This document shows positions 52,275-60,593 of a stretch of DNA of 64,000 nt, in pieces. The stretch lies in contig NZ_CVTA01000013.1 of assembly GCF_001050035.1 (NCBI RefSeq), forward strand, positions 1-64,000, read 5' to 3'. Each line of letters begins with the position of its first letter. The first letter of the stretch is position 1. A program made the translations under genes and the position numbers. The notes beneath the pieces were generated by a model that did not search any database, had not been told where the DNA came from, and saw only the letters and a program-made list of their open reading frames with translations. This stretch comes from Mycolicibacterium komanii. Lineage in GTDB: Bacteria; Actinomycetota; Actinomycetes; Mycobacteriales; Mycobacteriaceae.

Positions 52275-53129
52275 TCATGTAGCCGAACGCTTCTCGGAGC
52301 GTTGTCGAGGGATGTCGAAAAGCGACTCCTGTGCAAGAGTGGCCACGATCGTGCCGTGCGTGGTGTAGAGGTGGCCGGAGTACATTCCGCGCCCGCCCGC
52401 GGTCGCAACGGGATCGAGATCGATCAGCAGCCAGTCGTTCGGATCCGCGCCGCGGTGCAGCCACACCGCGTGATCGACGCTCGGCAGCAGACCGACCTGC
52501 TCGATGTGCGGCGCCCGGGACAATCCGGTGCACAGGTCGGACAGGAACACCACACCGCAGGCCCGCATGTTGGGGTCATCGGCCAACGGTTCGCGGATCC
52601 GCAGCCACATTCGAGCAGGCCAGCGGTACCAGGGCCGGGTGTCCTCGGGAACGCGAGCCTCCACGTCGAACGTGCGCGACGCGTTGAGCTGGTGCGTGTC
52701 CAGCTCGTCCGGCGGCTGCACCCGCGGTAGTTCGGCGGCCTGATATTCGGGCGCGTCGGGTTTCGGACGGCTGAACGAACAGGACATCGAGAAGATCACC
52801 CCGTCGTTCTGTACGGCGGTGACGCGGCGTCCCGAGTAGCGTCCGCCGTCGCGGTCCCGTTCCACCCGCAGCTCGATCGGTGCGCTGGCATCACCGGCGA
52901 GCAGAAAGTAACCGTGGATGGAATGCGCAACGCGATCGTCGGGCACGGTCAGGCTCGCCGCGCGCAGCGCCTGCGCGGCCACCTGCCCGCCATAGATCGT
53001 TCGCCTGCCGGTCACACTCACCGGGTCGGCCCGGAAGCGGTCGTGGGGCAGCGCCTTGATGTGGAGAATCTCGGCGACGGTCGTCGGGGTGACCTGTTCG
53101 CCGTCGAAGACCTCGCGCGTCAAACTCAT
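52275..53129 (-). CDS. TesB-type acyl-CoA thioesterase II
   Basis: Hydrolyses acyl-CoA to free acid and CoA. The 284-residue chain has two hot-dog domains: the first with RTIYGGQVAAQALRAASLTV (about 42-61) and SIHGYFLLAGDA; the second with FLSDLCTGLSRAP, PSVDHAVWLHRG (catalytic Asp region), and DWLLIDLDPVATAGGRGMYSGHLYTTHGTIVATLAQESLF, carrying the Thr and Gln typical of the TesB catalytic triad. ATG 53129 lies 30 bp after the FadD stop, so the two are co-transcribed. It may release dead-end CoA esters or finish the pathway. Confidence 0.92.
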   Translation of the reverse strand: MSLTREVFDGEQVTPTTVAEILHIKALPHDRFRADPVSVTGRRTIYGGQVAAQALRAASLTVPDDRVAHSIHGYFLLAGDASAPIELRVERDRDGGRYSGRRVTAVQNDGVIFSMSCSFSRPKPDAPEYQAAELPRVQPPDELDTHQLNASRTFDVEARVPEDTRPWYRWPARMWLRIREPLADDPNMRACGVVFLSDLCTGLSRAPHIEQVGLLPSVDHAVWLHRGADPNDWLLIDLDPVATAGGRGMYSGHLYTTHGTIVATLAQESLFDIPRQRSEKRSAT

Positions 53130-53159
53130 TGCGGCCCCCAGCTCGCGGTCGTGCTCACC

Positions 53160-54734
53160 TCAGACCCGCCTGCCGGCTTCGGCCCAATAGGCTTCCCTGA
53201 TCGAACGTTTCATCAGCTTTCCCGTCTCCGTGCGCGGCAGTCGAGAGGTGAACTCCACCGACCGTGGACACTTGAAACCCGCGAGCCGCGACCGGGTGAA
53301 CGCGATGAGCTCGTCGGCCAGGGCGTCGGACGGCTCCGCGTCGGCCACGAGTTCCACCACCGCCTTCACCTGTTCGCCCCATTCCGGATCGGGAATCCCG
53401 ATCACCGCCACGTCGGCGACGACCGGATGGCTCGACAGGACACCCTCGACCTCGGCCGGATAGATGTTGACGCCGCCGCTGATGATCATGTCCTTGGCGC
53501 GGTCGCAGATGAACAGATAACCGTCGTCGTCGAGATAACCCACGTCGCCCAACGTGAAGGCGTTGCCGCGGTGCACCGACGCGGTGAGTTCGGCGTCGTT
53601 GCGGTACTCGAAGCTCTGCCCGTTCAGGGATTCGATGTAGACGTTTCCGATGTCGTTGGCGGGCAGGGGGTTTCCCTCGTCGTCGAGGATCTTGACGCTC
53701 ATCCCGCGGACCGGCCTGCCGACGGTGCCCGGCTTCTCCAGCCAGCGATAGGGCTTGGCGATGGTCGCCGCACCCTCGGTGCCGCCGTAGGTCTCCCAGA
53801 TCACCGGGCCCCACCAATCCATCATGTCCTTCTTGACCTGCAGCGGGCACGGTGCCGCGGAGTGCACCACTGAACGCAAACTCGACACGTCGTACTTGCT
53901 GCGGACGTCGCACGGCAGCTTGAGCATGCGCACGAACTGGGTCGGCACCATGTAGGCCGACGTGACCGGGTGCCGGTCGATGGCGGCCAGGGCCTGCTCG
54001 GCGTCGAACTTCCCGAGGATCACCAGCGCCTGACCGACGTTGAGTGCCCCGAGATAGAAGCTCTGGCAACCGGCGTGGTGCATGCCCGTCGAAACCAGGT
54101 GCGCACCGTCGAACGGCCGGAAGTCGAAGGCTCGGCCGAACACCGCCATCGCGTTCGCGGCCTCGGACGGATCGCGGTTGTCGAGTGCGCGCACGATGCC
54201 CTTGGGTTTCCCGGTGGTACCGCTCGAGTACCGGATCGAATCGCCCTGCCTGCGGTCCTCGGGTGGGGTGGACGGTTGGTCGGCGACCAACTCGGCATCG
54301 GTGACGAAACCCGCAGGCACGTCGCCTCCAGGCGCCACACCAGCGACCACGCGAAGTGCGGCGCCGCCGGCGGCGGCGCCGCAGCGATCGAGGTAGTCGG
54401 CGTGGGAAACCAGCGCGGCGGCGCCGGAGTGCTCGAGGATCGAGGCGAATTCGTCGGCCGACAGCGTCGGGTTCAGGGTCAGATAGCGCAGGCCGATCTG
54501 GGTGGTCGCCAACTGCCACACGACGGCGTCGACGTCGTTGGGCAACGCGTAGGCGACCACCTCACCGTCGCGCATGCCGTGGGCGCGCAGCGCATTGGCC
54601 ACCCGGTGGGCCGCCGCGACGAGTTCGCCGAAGCTCATGGTGCGCCCGCTGGGCGACTCCGCGATCGCCGGTGCTTGGGGGTGATCTTCGGCGATCCACC
54701 ACACTCCGAGCCGCTGGTCCCACGGATGCCTCAC
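53160..54734 (-). CDS. FadD-type acyl-CoA synthetase (class I adenylate-forming)
   Basis: Activates a carboxylic acid to its CoA ester through an acyl-AMP. It has 524 residues; the P-loop is IRYSSGTTGKPKGIVRA (about 170-186), the adenine motif WETYGGTEGAAT (about 308-319), GDVGYLDDDGYLFICDRAKDMIISGG (about 400-425), and the catalytic Lys is in LPRTETGKLMKRSIRE near the C-terminus. GTG 54734 has GAGGGGAG just upstream. A related motif lies 21 bp farther upstream. It probably loads the imported acid, starting the CoA pathway; the chain length or ring type cannot be inferred. Confidence 0.93.
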   Translation of the reverse strand: MRHPWDQRLGVWWIAEDHPQAPAIAESPSGRTMSFGELVAAAHRVANALRAHGMRDGEVVAYALPNDVDAVVWQLATTQIGLRYLTLNPTLSADEFASILEHSGAAALVSHADYLDRCGAAAGGAALRVVAGVAPGGDVPAGFVTDAELVADQPSTPPEDRRQGDSIRYSSGTTGKPKGIVRALDNRDPSEAANAMAVFGRAFDFRPFDGAHLVSTGMHHAGCQSFYLGALNVGQALVILGKFDAEQALAAIDRHPVTSAYMVPTQFVRMLKLPCDVRSKYDVSSLRSVVHSAAPCPLQVKKDMMDWWGPVIWETYGGTEGAATIAKPYRWLEKPGTVGRPVRGMSVKILDDEGNPLPANDIGNVYIESLNGQSFEYRNDAELTASVHRGNAFTLGDVGYLDDDGYLFICDRAKDMIISGGVNIYPAEVEGVLSSHPVVADVAVIGIPDPEWGEQVKAVVELVADAEPSDALADELIAFTRSRLAGFKCPRSVEFTSRLPRTETGKLMKRSIREAYWAEAGRRV

Positions 54735-54754
54735 GCGCGCTCCCCTCTGGAATC

Positions 54755-54771
54755 AGCTTAAACAGTATACT
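54755..54771 (-). promoter_or_regulatory. Shared island motif, copy D (fadD promoter region)
   Basis: On the minus strand the sequence is AGTATACTGTTTAAGCT. It matches copy A at 15 of 17 positions. The inner AGTATACT is a perfect 8-bp palindrome. TATACT lies about 30 bp before the fadD GTG and could also serve as its -10. Confidence 0.5.
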
Positions 54772-54815
54772 CAACACTGAGCTCTGAACAGGCCCCGTGC
54801 TGAGTCACTGAGAGG

Positions 54816-56246
54816 TCACCGCCCTGGCGGGAGGGTGGCCGAGACGTGTGCGCGCATCCGGACCACGGCGAGCTCGCTGTCCCCGGCCAGCAGCGCGTCG
54901 GCGATGCTGCGGTGCGCGGGATCGATGACCCGCGATGCGCGTTCGAGTGCCTGGGGGTCGGCATCGGCGTACTGCGCGAAGAAGTTCCAGCCCAGCCGCA
55001 TGGTGACCCGGTGCACCAGTTCGAGGGCCTTGTTGCCCGAGAGTCGGGCGAGCACGGAGTGGAAGTCTTCGCGCTTGGCGTAGGCGGCGGTGACACCCTG
55101 GTCGGATTCGGTGGCCAGCGCCTGTTCGATCACGGAGACGTCGACGGCGCCCGAGCGCACGGCGGCGGCCGCCCGCTCGGCGACGGCCAGCTCCAGCCCG
55201 GTGCGCAGTTCTTCGATGTGTTGTGCGGTGACGCCGTGGCGGCGCAGGTAGATCGAGATGATCTCGGTCAGTGCGGAGCTGTCCGGCTCGGTGACGAAGA
55301 GCCCGCCGCCCGGGCCGCGGCGGGTGAGCGCGATCTGCTGGTACTCCAGAATTCGGATGGCCTCGCGCAGCACCGCCCGGCTGGCCTTGTACTTGGCCAT
55401 CAGCGTGGCCTCCGAACCGATGAATGTGCCGGGCGTCGCTCCGGTGTCGAGCACCCACGCGAAGATCTGTCGGGCCAGCGCCTCGCCGCGCTTGTCGCCG
55501 TCGGTGCCCGCCAGGGCGGCGGTGGGGTCGAGGTGCTGCACCGTGGCCGGCTGGCGGTGGATGAAGTCCGCCTCGGCGCGCAGGTGTCTGCTCATCCGCT
55601 CGCGGGCCACGCCGGGGTTGTTCGTCAGGATCGCCCTGGCGATGCTCGCGTGCGCGTGCTGGACCTCCTTGGTCATGCTGGCGGGCAGCATCGCCTCGTC
55701 GGCGAAGTGGAAATCGATGACGCGGCTGAAGGTTTCGACGAACAGCTGCAACACCGGGTTTCCCGTCAGCGCGGCCAGCTGCGTGTGCAGCCGCCGGTAC
55801 TCGGTGAAGTTGCCCTCGGATTCGTCGGCCAACGTCTCGCGCACGGTGGAGATGTCGGCCTCGCCGGCGCGTTGCGAGGCCAGTTCGGCGACCAGTTCCT
55901 CCAGGATGATCCGGGTGTCGAAGAGTTCGTCGAGGGTGGCGTTGGCCCGCAGCAGGTAGATGACCGTCGGGCCGATCACGGCGTCGACGTCGGGTTCGTC
56001 GATGACCAGGCCGCCGCCGGTGCCACGTCGCATCCGGGCGACGCGCTGATGCTCGACGAGGCGCACCGCCTCCCGCAGCACCGCCCGGCTCACCCCGTAG
56101 CGCTCGAGCAGTTCGGCCTCCGAACCGAGCACATGGCCCACCGGCCAGCCCAGTTCGATGACGTCGGCGACGATCTGCTCGGCCGCGCGGCCCGCCAGCT
56201 TGGCCTGCCGCGAGTCGATGCGCGGCGCGATCAGGTCTTGATCCAC
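54816..56246 (-). CDS. Fused double GntR/FadR-family regulator
   Basis: A 476-residue protein made of two complete GntR/FadR units in one chain, twice the family length. Unit 1: winged HTH (about 14-85; LLERYGVSRAVLREAVRLVEHQR, RRGTGGGLVIDEP) and FCD domain (about 105-230). Unit 2: winged HTH (about 252-322; LMAKYKASRAVLREAIRILEYQQ, RRGPGGGLFVTEP) and FCD domain (about 345-470). Both HTHs keep the recognition helix and wing, and both FCDs keep a helix with the effector/metal His (LHTQLAAL and FHSVLARL). One chain could therefore bind a palindrome without dimerising. GTG 56246 begins 4 bp after the crotonase stop, so it belongs to that operon and may regulate it. The shared motif is the obvious candidate operator. 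Confidence 0.92.
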   Translation of the reverse strand: MDQDLIAPRIDSRQAKLAGRAAEQIVADVIELGWPVGHVLGSEAELLERYGVSRAVLREAVRLVEHQRVARMRRGTGGGLVIDEPDVDAVIGPTVIYLLRANATLDELFDTRIILEELVAELASQRAGEADISTVRETLADESEGNFTEYRRLHTQLAALTGNPVLQLFVETFSRVIDFHFADEAMLPASMTKEVQHAHASIARAILTNNPGVARERMSRHLRAEADFIHRQPATVQHLDPTAALAGTDGDKRGEALARQIFAWVLDTGATPGTFIGSEATLMAKYKASRAVLREAIRILEYQQIALTRRGPGGGLFVTEPDSSALTEIISIYLRRHGVTAQHIEELRTGLELAVAERAAAAVRSGAVDVSVIEQALATESDQGVTAAYAKREDFHSVLARLSGNKALELVHRVTMRLGWNFFAQYADADPQALERASRVIDPAHRSIADALLAGDSELAVVRMRAHVSATLPPGR

Positions 56247-56250
56247 CGCG

Positions 56251-57084
56251 TCACCGGTAGCTGGGTGGTCCGTTGCGCCGTGGAGTCGCGCGTCTCTCGG
56301 CCACGGGCGGGTTGCCGATGTGTGTGTAGGCCATGCCGTTCTGCAGCGCGGTCGACCTGGTCATGTCTAGAGATTCCCATATCGCCCGGATGGTTCCCTG
56401 GATTGCCTTGGTATTCCGTTCGGCGATGGTCGCCGCGATCTGATGGGCGCGCTCCCAAAGCTGTTCGCGGTCGACGATCTCGGTCACCAGCCCGAGCCGC
56501 AGCGCGGTTTGGGCGGAGATGCGTTCCTCGGTGCCCATCAGCGCCCAGCGCAGCACGTCACCGAGGGGGACACCGCGCTGCAGCATCCCAATCGGTTCCA
56601 GCGCCGAGACGATCGACGCATTCGCGTGAGGGTCGAAGAACGCGGCGTCCTCGGAGCAGATGATGATGTCGGCCTCGTTGAGCAGGTACTGCCCGCCGCC
56701 GGCCACCAGCCCGTGGACCGCGGTGATCACCGGCTTCCAACACCGGTGGGCGATCTTCGGCGACACCCACACCCCGGGGTCGAAGCTGTTCCACACGTTG
56801 GACTTCAGGAACCACCTCCCGTCGCCCTTGACGTCCACACCGGTGCAGAAGGCCCGATCGCCCGCCGCCCGCAGCACCACGACGTGGATGTCGTCGGTGT
56901 CGCGCACGGTCTGCCAGACCCAGACCAGCTCGCGGGCCATCCGTTCGGAGATGGCGTTCATCGCGTCCGGGCGGTTCAACGTCACCGTGGCAACGTGGTC
57001 CGGACCGACCGCGAAATCGATGGCCTGAAGCGCACCATCAGAGCTGCCCGGGTCGATGTCCGATTGGGGGCTAGCGTAAATCAT
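56251..57084 (-). CDS. Enoyl-CoA hydratase/isomerase-family protein (crotonase)
   Basis: A 277-residue crotonase-fold enzyme acting on acyl-CoA. It has the N-terminal VATVTLNRPDAMNAISERM (about 31-49), the first oxyanion-hole segment GDRAFCTGVDVKGDG (about 77-91), and HGLVAGGGQYLLNEADIIICSEDAAFFDPHA (about 122-152) for the second. The insertion RWFLKSNVWNSFDPGVWVSP between them is unusual and probably shapes the substrate pocket. ATG 57084 is used; the motif copy E starts directly upstream, so the mRNA leader is very short or absent. The double GntR gene follows 4 bp downstream. Hydration, isomerisation or retro-aldol chemistry cannot be distinguished. Confidence 0.88.
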   Translation of the reverse strand: MIYASPQSDIDPGSSDGALQAIDFAVGPDHVATVTLNRPDAMNAISERMARELVWVWQTVRDTDDIHVVVLRAAGDRAFCTGVDVKGDGRWFLKSNVWNSFDPGVWVSPKIAHRCWKPVITAVHGLVAGGGQYLLNEADIIICSEDAAFFDPHANASIVSALEPIGMLQRGVPLGDVLRWALMGTEERISAQTALRLGLVTEIVDREQLWERAHQIAATIAERNTKAIQGTIRAIWESLDMTRSTALQNGMAYTHIGNPPVAERRATPRRNGPPSYR

Positions 57085-57108
57085 AGTATTCAGTGTACTA
57101 ATAAATTG
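57085..57108. promoter_or_regulatory. Shared island motif, copy E (crotonase/P450 divergent region)
   Basis: AGTGTACTAATAAATTG (57092-57108) resembles copy C in its first 11 bases, and AGTATTCAGTGTACT (57085-57099) has the arms AGTA/TACT around a 7-bp centre. It abuts the crotonase ATG and lies about 95 bp upstream of the P450 start, so a bound regulator could block both. Confidence 0.45.
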
Positions 57109-57202
57109 GATTCGCAACTGACACACGGGGAAATGAGATGGGCAGTTTGGGTGCGCGACCGACGAGCGCCCGGGGTGCGAGTCGGCCCCGATGGGAGTGA
57201 CC

Positions 57203-58474
57203 ATGACGAAACCGTCCAGGGCGTCCCGGTCCGCCAAAGCCGGTCCTGGGCCGGCCGGGCTGCCGTACACGAACCTGGGCACCCGACAGATGCTCGACGC
57301 TCCATTCGCGCGGATGGCCGAACTGCGCGCGGAAGCGCCGATCTCGTGGGCCACCGCCCCGTTGCTGTTGCGGGGCAGGGGCGGTTACCTTGTGACCCTG
57401 CACGAGGATGTCGGCCTGGTCTTCGGCGACGATCGGTTCTCCAACGACATCATCAAGTACACCTCGGCGCGTCGGTTCGCGTGGATGTTGCCGTCGTCGA
57501 TCCGGATGCTGACCCAGACCATGGTCTTCCGCGACGACCCCGACCACAAGCGGCTACGGACGTTGGTGCACAAGGCCTTCACCCCGAAGTTCGTCACCAC
57601 GCTGGTGCCCGACATCAACAAGATCGCCGAACAGCTCGCCGACGAGGTGGCGGCCGAACGCGACGTCGACCTGGTCCAGGCCTTCGCCGTCAAGCTGCCG
57701 CTCGCGGTCATCGCCACCATGCTCGGCATCGCCGACAAGGACCGTGACACCTTCCACGATCTGGTGGAGAAGCTGGGTGACGACGCGGGGCGCCGCGCCG
57801 GGCAGCTCCGCAGCGCGTACCACTCGATCCAGCTGTCACGTCTGTTCGAGGAGATGATCTCCGATCGTCGCGTCAACCCCGACGATGGACTGATCTCAGA
57901 ACTCGTGCGGGCCAACGACGGTGGCGACAAGCTCAGCCACAAGGAAGCCGTCGCGATGGTGTTCCTGTTGCTGCTGGCCGGCCACGACACCACCTCGAGC
58001 CTGATCGGCAGCAGTGTGCTGGCGCTGACCCAGCACCCCGAACAGCAGGAGCTGCTGCGCAGCCAGCCCGAACTTCTCGAGTCCACCGCCATCGAGGAGC
58101 TGTTGCGCTACACCGCCCCGGTGGCCTACGGCGCGGCCCGGTTGGCCAAGGAGGACATGGAGATTCGCGGCGTGCACATCCCGCGCGGCTCGCAGTTGCT
58201 GGGAGCGATCATCTCCGCCAACCGGGATGAAACGGTGTTCGACAACCCCGATGCGCTCGACCTGACCCGGAAGCCCAACCGGCACTTCGGGTTCGCCTTC
58301 GGCATCCACTACTGCCTGGGTCATCAACTCGCGAGGCTGGAAGGCCGGGCGGCGTTGAGCACCCTGCTGCGACGTTTTCCCAACTGGGAACTCAAGGCGG
58401 ATCCGGAGCGGCTGCACTACCGGCCGACGGTGTCGCTGCGTGGACTGACCAACCTACCGATACGGATGTACTGA
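57203..58474 (+). CDS. Cytochrome P450 monooxygenase (second copy)
   Basis: Soluble bacterial class I P450, 423 residues. I-helix motif LLLLAGHDTTSSLIG (about 254-268), K-helix EELLR (about 297-301) and haem loop FGFAFGIHYCLGHQLAR with Cys371 as the ligand. ATG 57203 is chosen because GGGAGTGACC directly precedes it; ATG 57191 would add four residues. It differs clearly from the P450 at 33025 (for example AGHDTT against AGLDTV, and GIHYC against GPHRC). It is the first of five genes with 2-bp spacing or stop-start overlaps, so it acts on the same substrate as the MaoC, crotonase, kinase and dehydrogenase that follow. Confidence 0.92.
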   Translation: MTKPSRASRSAKAGPGPAGLPYTNLGTRQMLDAPFARMAELRAEAPISWATAPLLLRGRGGYLVTLHEDVGLVFGDDRFSNDIIKYTSARRFAWMLPSSIRMLTQTMVFRDDPDHKRLRTLVHKAFTPKFVTTLVPDINKIAEQLADEVAAERDVDLVQAFAVKLPLAVIATMLGIADKDRDTFHDLVEKLGDDAGRRAGQLRSAYHSIQLSRLFEEMISDRRVNPDDGLISELVRANDGGDKLSHKEAVAMVFLLLLAGHDTTSSLIGSSVLALTQHPEQQELLRSQPELLESTAIEELLRYTAPVAYGAARLAKEDMEIRGVHIPRGSQLLGAIISANRDETVFDNPDALDLTRKPNRHFGFAFGIHYCLGHQLARLEGRAALSTLLRRFPNWELKADPERLHYRPTVSLRGLTNLPIRMY

Positions 58475-58476
58475 AC

Positions 58477-59745
58477 ATGACACAGACGCAACAACAGGAA
58501 TTCGACCACGCCATCAAGGACGAGGACATCGAGCGCGCGAAGCTGCTGATCGGCATCGACGCCCCGACGAGCATCGACGAGTTCTACCGCGAGGCCAGCG
58601 TCGACGGAATCCGCAATTTCGCCCGCGGGGCGGGTGACGACAACCCGTTGTTCTGCGACCCGGATTATGCCGCCGACACCCGGTGGGGCGGGGTGATCGC
58701 ACCGCCGATGATCTTCTCCGCGATGTCGAAGAAGATGCTCGGCGATCCGATTCCCGAGGACATCCGCAGAGCCACCAGGGGGTTGTTCTCCGGCATCCAC
58801 GTCTTCGTCTCGGGTCAGACCACCGAGTGGTACCAGCCCGTGCGGCCGGGCGATTCGCTCTACGGCTTCGGTGGCCTGGAGTCGATAGAGGAGAAGCACA
58901 GCGAGTACGCCGGCCGATCGATCATCCGCATCCTGCGCCAGGTCAAGGTGAACCAGCGCGCGGAGATCGTCGCCGTGGCCCGCATCATCCTGATCGCGAC
59001 CGAGCGCCAGCGCTCGCGTGAGCGCGGTAAGTACATGGACATCAAGCCCGCGACCTACACCGACGAGCAGATCGCCGAGATCGACGAGATCTACGCCGCC
59101 GAGGGCCCGCGCGGCGCAGAGCCCCGGTACTGGGAGGACGTCGAGGTCGGTGAGCCGCTGCCGAAGATGGTCAAGGGTCCGCTGACGCTCACCGACGTCA
59201 TCAGCTTCCACTCTGGTGGTTACGGATTCGGGCCGTACGGGATCGGCGCGGCCCGTGTCGGTTACAAGAACCGCCAGCGGGTGCCGAAGTTCTACATCAA
59301 GAACGCCGCGGGCATCCCCGACGTCGCTCAGCGCCTGCACTGGGAGAACGAGTGGTCGCAGTCCATCGGCAACCCGATGGCCTACGACTACGGCGTGATG
59401 CGCGAGTGCTGGCTCACCCACTTCGTCACCGACTGGATCGGCGACGACGGTTGGCTGGTGCGCCAGCACGACGAGATGCGCAAGTTCAACTTCATCGGTG
59501 ACACGCAGTTCATCACCGGTGAGGTTGTCGGCAAGCGCATGGAGAACGGAAACGCTCTGGTGGACCTCGATTTCCGCTGCACGAGTCAACGCGGCGAGGT
59601 CACCGCACCCGCCACCGCCACCGTCGCGCTGCCCAGCCGCGAACACGGCCCGGTGACGCTGCCCACCCCCGACGAGGAACTGCGTCGCAAGGCCGTGGCG
59701 ATGCTCGACCGGCACAACGAACTGATCGGAAAATCGCGGCGGTGA
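58477..59745 (+). CDS. MaoC/FAS1-type hydratase-dehydratase with two hot-dog domains
   Basis: A 422-residue protein. The N-terminal half (about 30-200) is a MaoC-like FAS1 dehydratase domain: EASVDGIRNFARGAGDDNPLFCDPDYAADTRWGGVIAPPMIF, in which Asp and His/Asn positions form the hydratase site, and GLFSGIHVFVSGQTTEWYQPVRPGD. The C-terminal half (about 215-415) is a second hot-dog domain (WEDVEVGEPLPKMVKGPLTLTDVISFHSGG, then CWLTHFVTDWIGDDGWLVRQHDEMRKFNFIGDTQFITGEVVGKR). Such double hot-dog enzymes hydrate 2-enoyl-CoA, including bulky steroid-type substrates. ATG 58477 is 2 bp after the P450 stop, and its stop overlaps the next gene. Confidence 0.88.
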   Translation: MTQTQQQEFDHAIKDEDIERAKLLIGIDAPTSIDEFYREASVDGIRNFARGAGDDNPLFCDPDYAADTRWGGVIAPPMIFSAMSKKMLGDPIPEDIRRATRGLFSGIHVFVSGQTTEWYQPVRPGDSLYGFGGLESIEEKHSEYAGRSIIRILRQVKVNQRAEIVAVARIILIATERQRSRERGKYMDIKPATYTDEQIAEIDEIYAAEGPRGAEPRYWEDVEVGEPLPKMVKGPLTLTDVISFHSGGYGFGPYGIGAARVGYKNRQRVPKFYIKNAAGIPDVAQRLHWENEWSQSIGNPMAYDYGVMRECWLTHFVTDWIGDDGWLVRQHDEMRKFNFIGDTQFITGEVVGKRMENGNALVDLDFRCTSQRGEVTAPATATVALPSREHGPVTLPTPDEELRRKAVAMLDRHNELIGKSRR

Positions 59746-60593
59746 CCTCGGCTCACCCGATCGAAACCGGCACCGACACCGTGCTGGCCGAGGTCGTCGA
59801 CGGAGTCGGGGTCATCACCCTCAACCGGCCGGAGCGGCGCAACGCGCTGCATGCCGAGATGTATATCGCGGTGCCGCGCCTGCTCGAACAGTTCGCCGCC
59901 GACGATGCGATCGGCGCCGTGCTGATCACGGGGTCCGGTAGCGCGTTCTGCGCGGGTGGCGATGTGCGGGACGGCAACTCGGGCAAACAGCCGTCGGTTG
60001 AGCGTGGCGATGGCGTCGACGTCGACGCCAAGGTGCGCGCGCAGGCCGCACAGCTGGCCGACAACGCCAGGATGGTGACGTTGCTGCACGGCATGCCGAA
60101 GGTGACGATCGCCGCGTTGCCCGGACCGGCCGTCGGCGCGGGCATGAGCATTGCGCTCGCCGCCGATCTGCGCATCGCGGCACGGTCGGCCCGGCTCATC
60201 CCGGGCTGGTCGAAGCTGGCGTTCTCCGGCGACTTCGGCGGGGCCTGGTTCCTGACCCGTCTGGTCGGACCGGCCAAGGCGCTCGAGCTGTTGATCGCCG
60301 ACGAGGCCGTGGATGCCGACGCCGGGCTGCGCCTCGGGCTGATCAACCGGGTCGTCGACGACGCCGAACTGCGGGACGAGGCGTTCCGGTGGGCCGCCGA
60401 GATCGCCGCCGGCCCGACCTCCGCCTTCGCCGGTACCAAAGCCAACGTCCTTGATGCGCAGACACTCCCGTTGCAGCAGACGTTGATCGCCGAGAGTGAG
60501 CGCATGGTGCGCAGCGGGATGACCACCGAACACCGGGCAGCGGTCAAGGCCTGGTTGGCCGCCGCCGCGGCGAAATCGGGTGCCCGGTCATGA
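59742..60593 (+). CDS. Enoyl-CoA hydratase/isomerase-family protein (crotonase, second copy)
   Basis: A 283-residue crotonase. It shows VGVITLNRPERRNALHAEMY (about 22-41), oxyanion segments GSGSAFCAGGDVRDG (about 64-78) and LPGPAVGAGMSIALAADLRIAARSARLIPGWSKLAFSGDFGGAWFLTRLVG (about 125-175). The position of the usual catalytic Glu in the second segment reads DFGGAWFL, so hydratase chemistry is uncertain and isomerase or hydrolase chemistry is possible. GTG 59742 overlaps the MaoC stop, and the stop overlaps the kinase ATG. Confidence 0.88.
   Translation: MTSAHPIETGTDTVLAEVVDGVGVITLNRPERRNALHAEMYIAVPRLLEQFAADDAIGAVLITGSGSAFCAGGDVRDGNSGKQPSVERGDGVDVDAKVRAQAAQLADNARMVTLLHGMPKVTIAALPGPAVGAGMSIALAADLRIAARSARLIPGWSKLAFSGDFGGAWFLTRLVGPAKALELLIADEAVDADAGLRLGLINRVVDDAELRDEAFRWAAEIAAGPTSAFAGTKANVLDAQTLPLQQTLIAESERMVRSGMTTEHRAAVKAWLAAAAAKSGARS

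Noticed and set aside
33025..57108. KstR/KstR2-type cholesterol regulon operators in the catabolic island
   Set aside because: I looked for the palindromes bound by these TetR repressors (AAC...GTT cores) in the intergenic regions and found only the different AGKRTACT-type motif, so assignment to the known cholesterol regulon is not supported.
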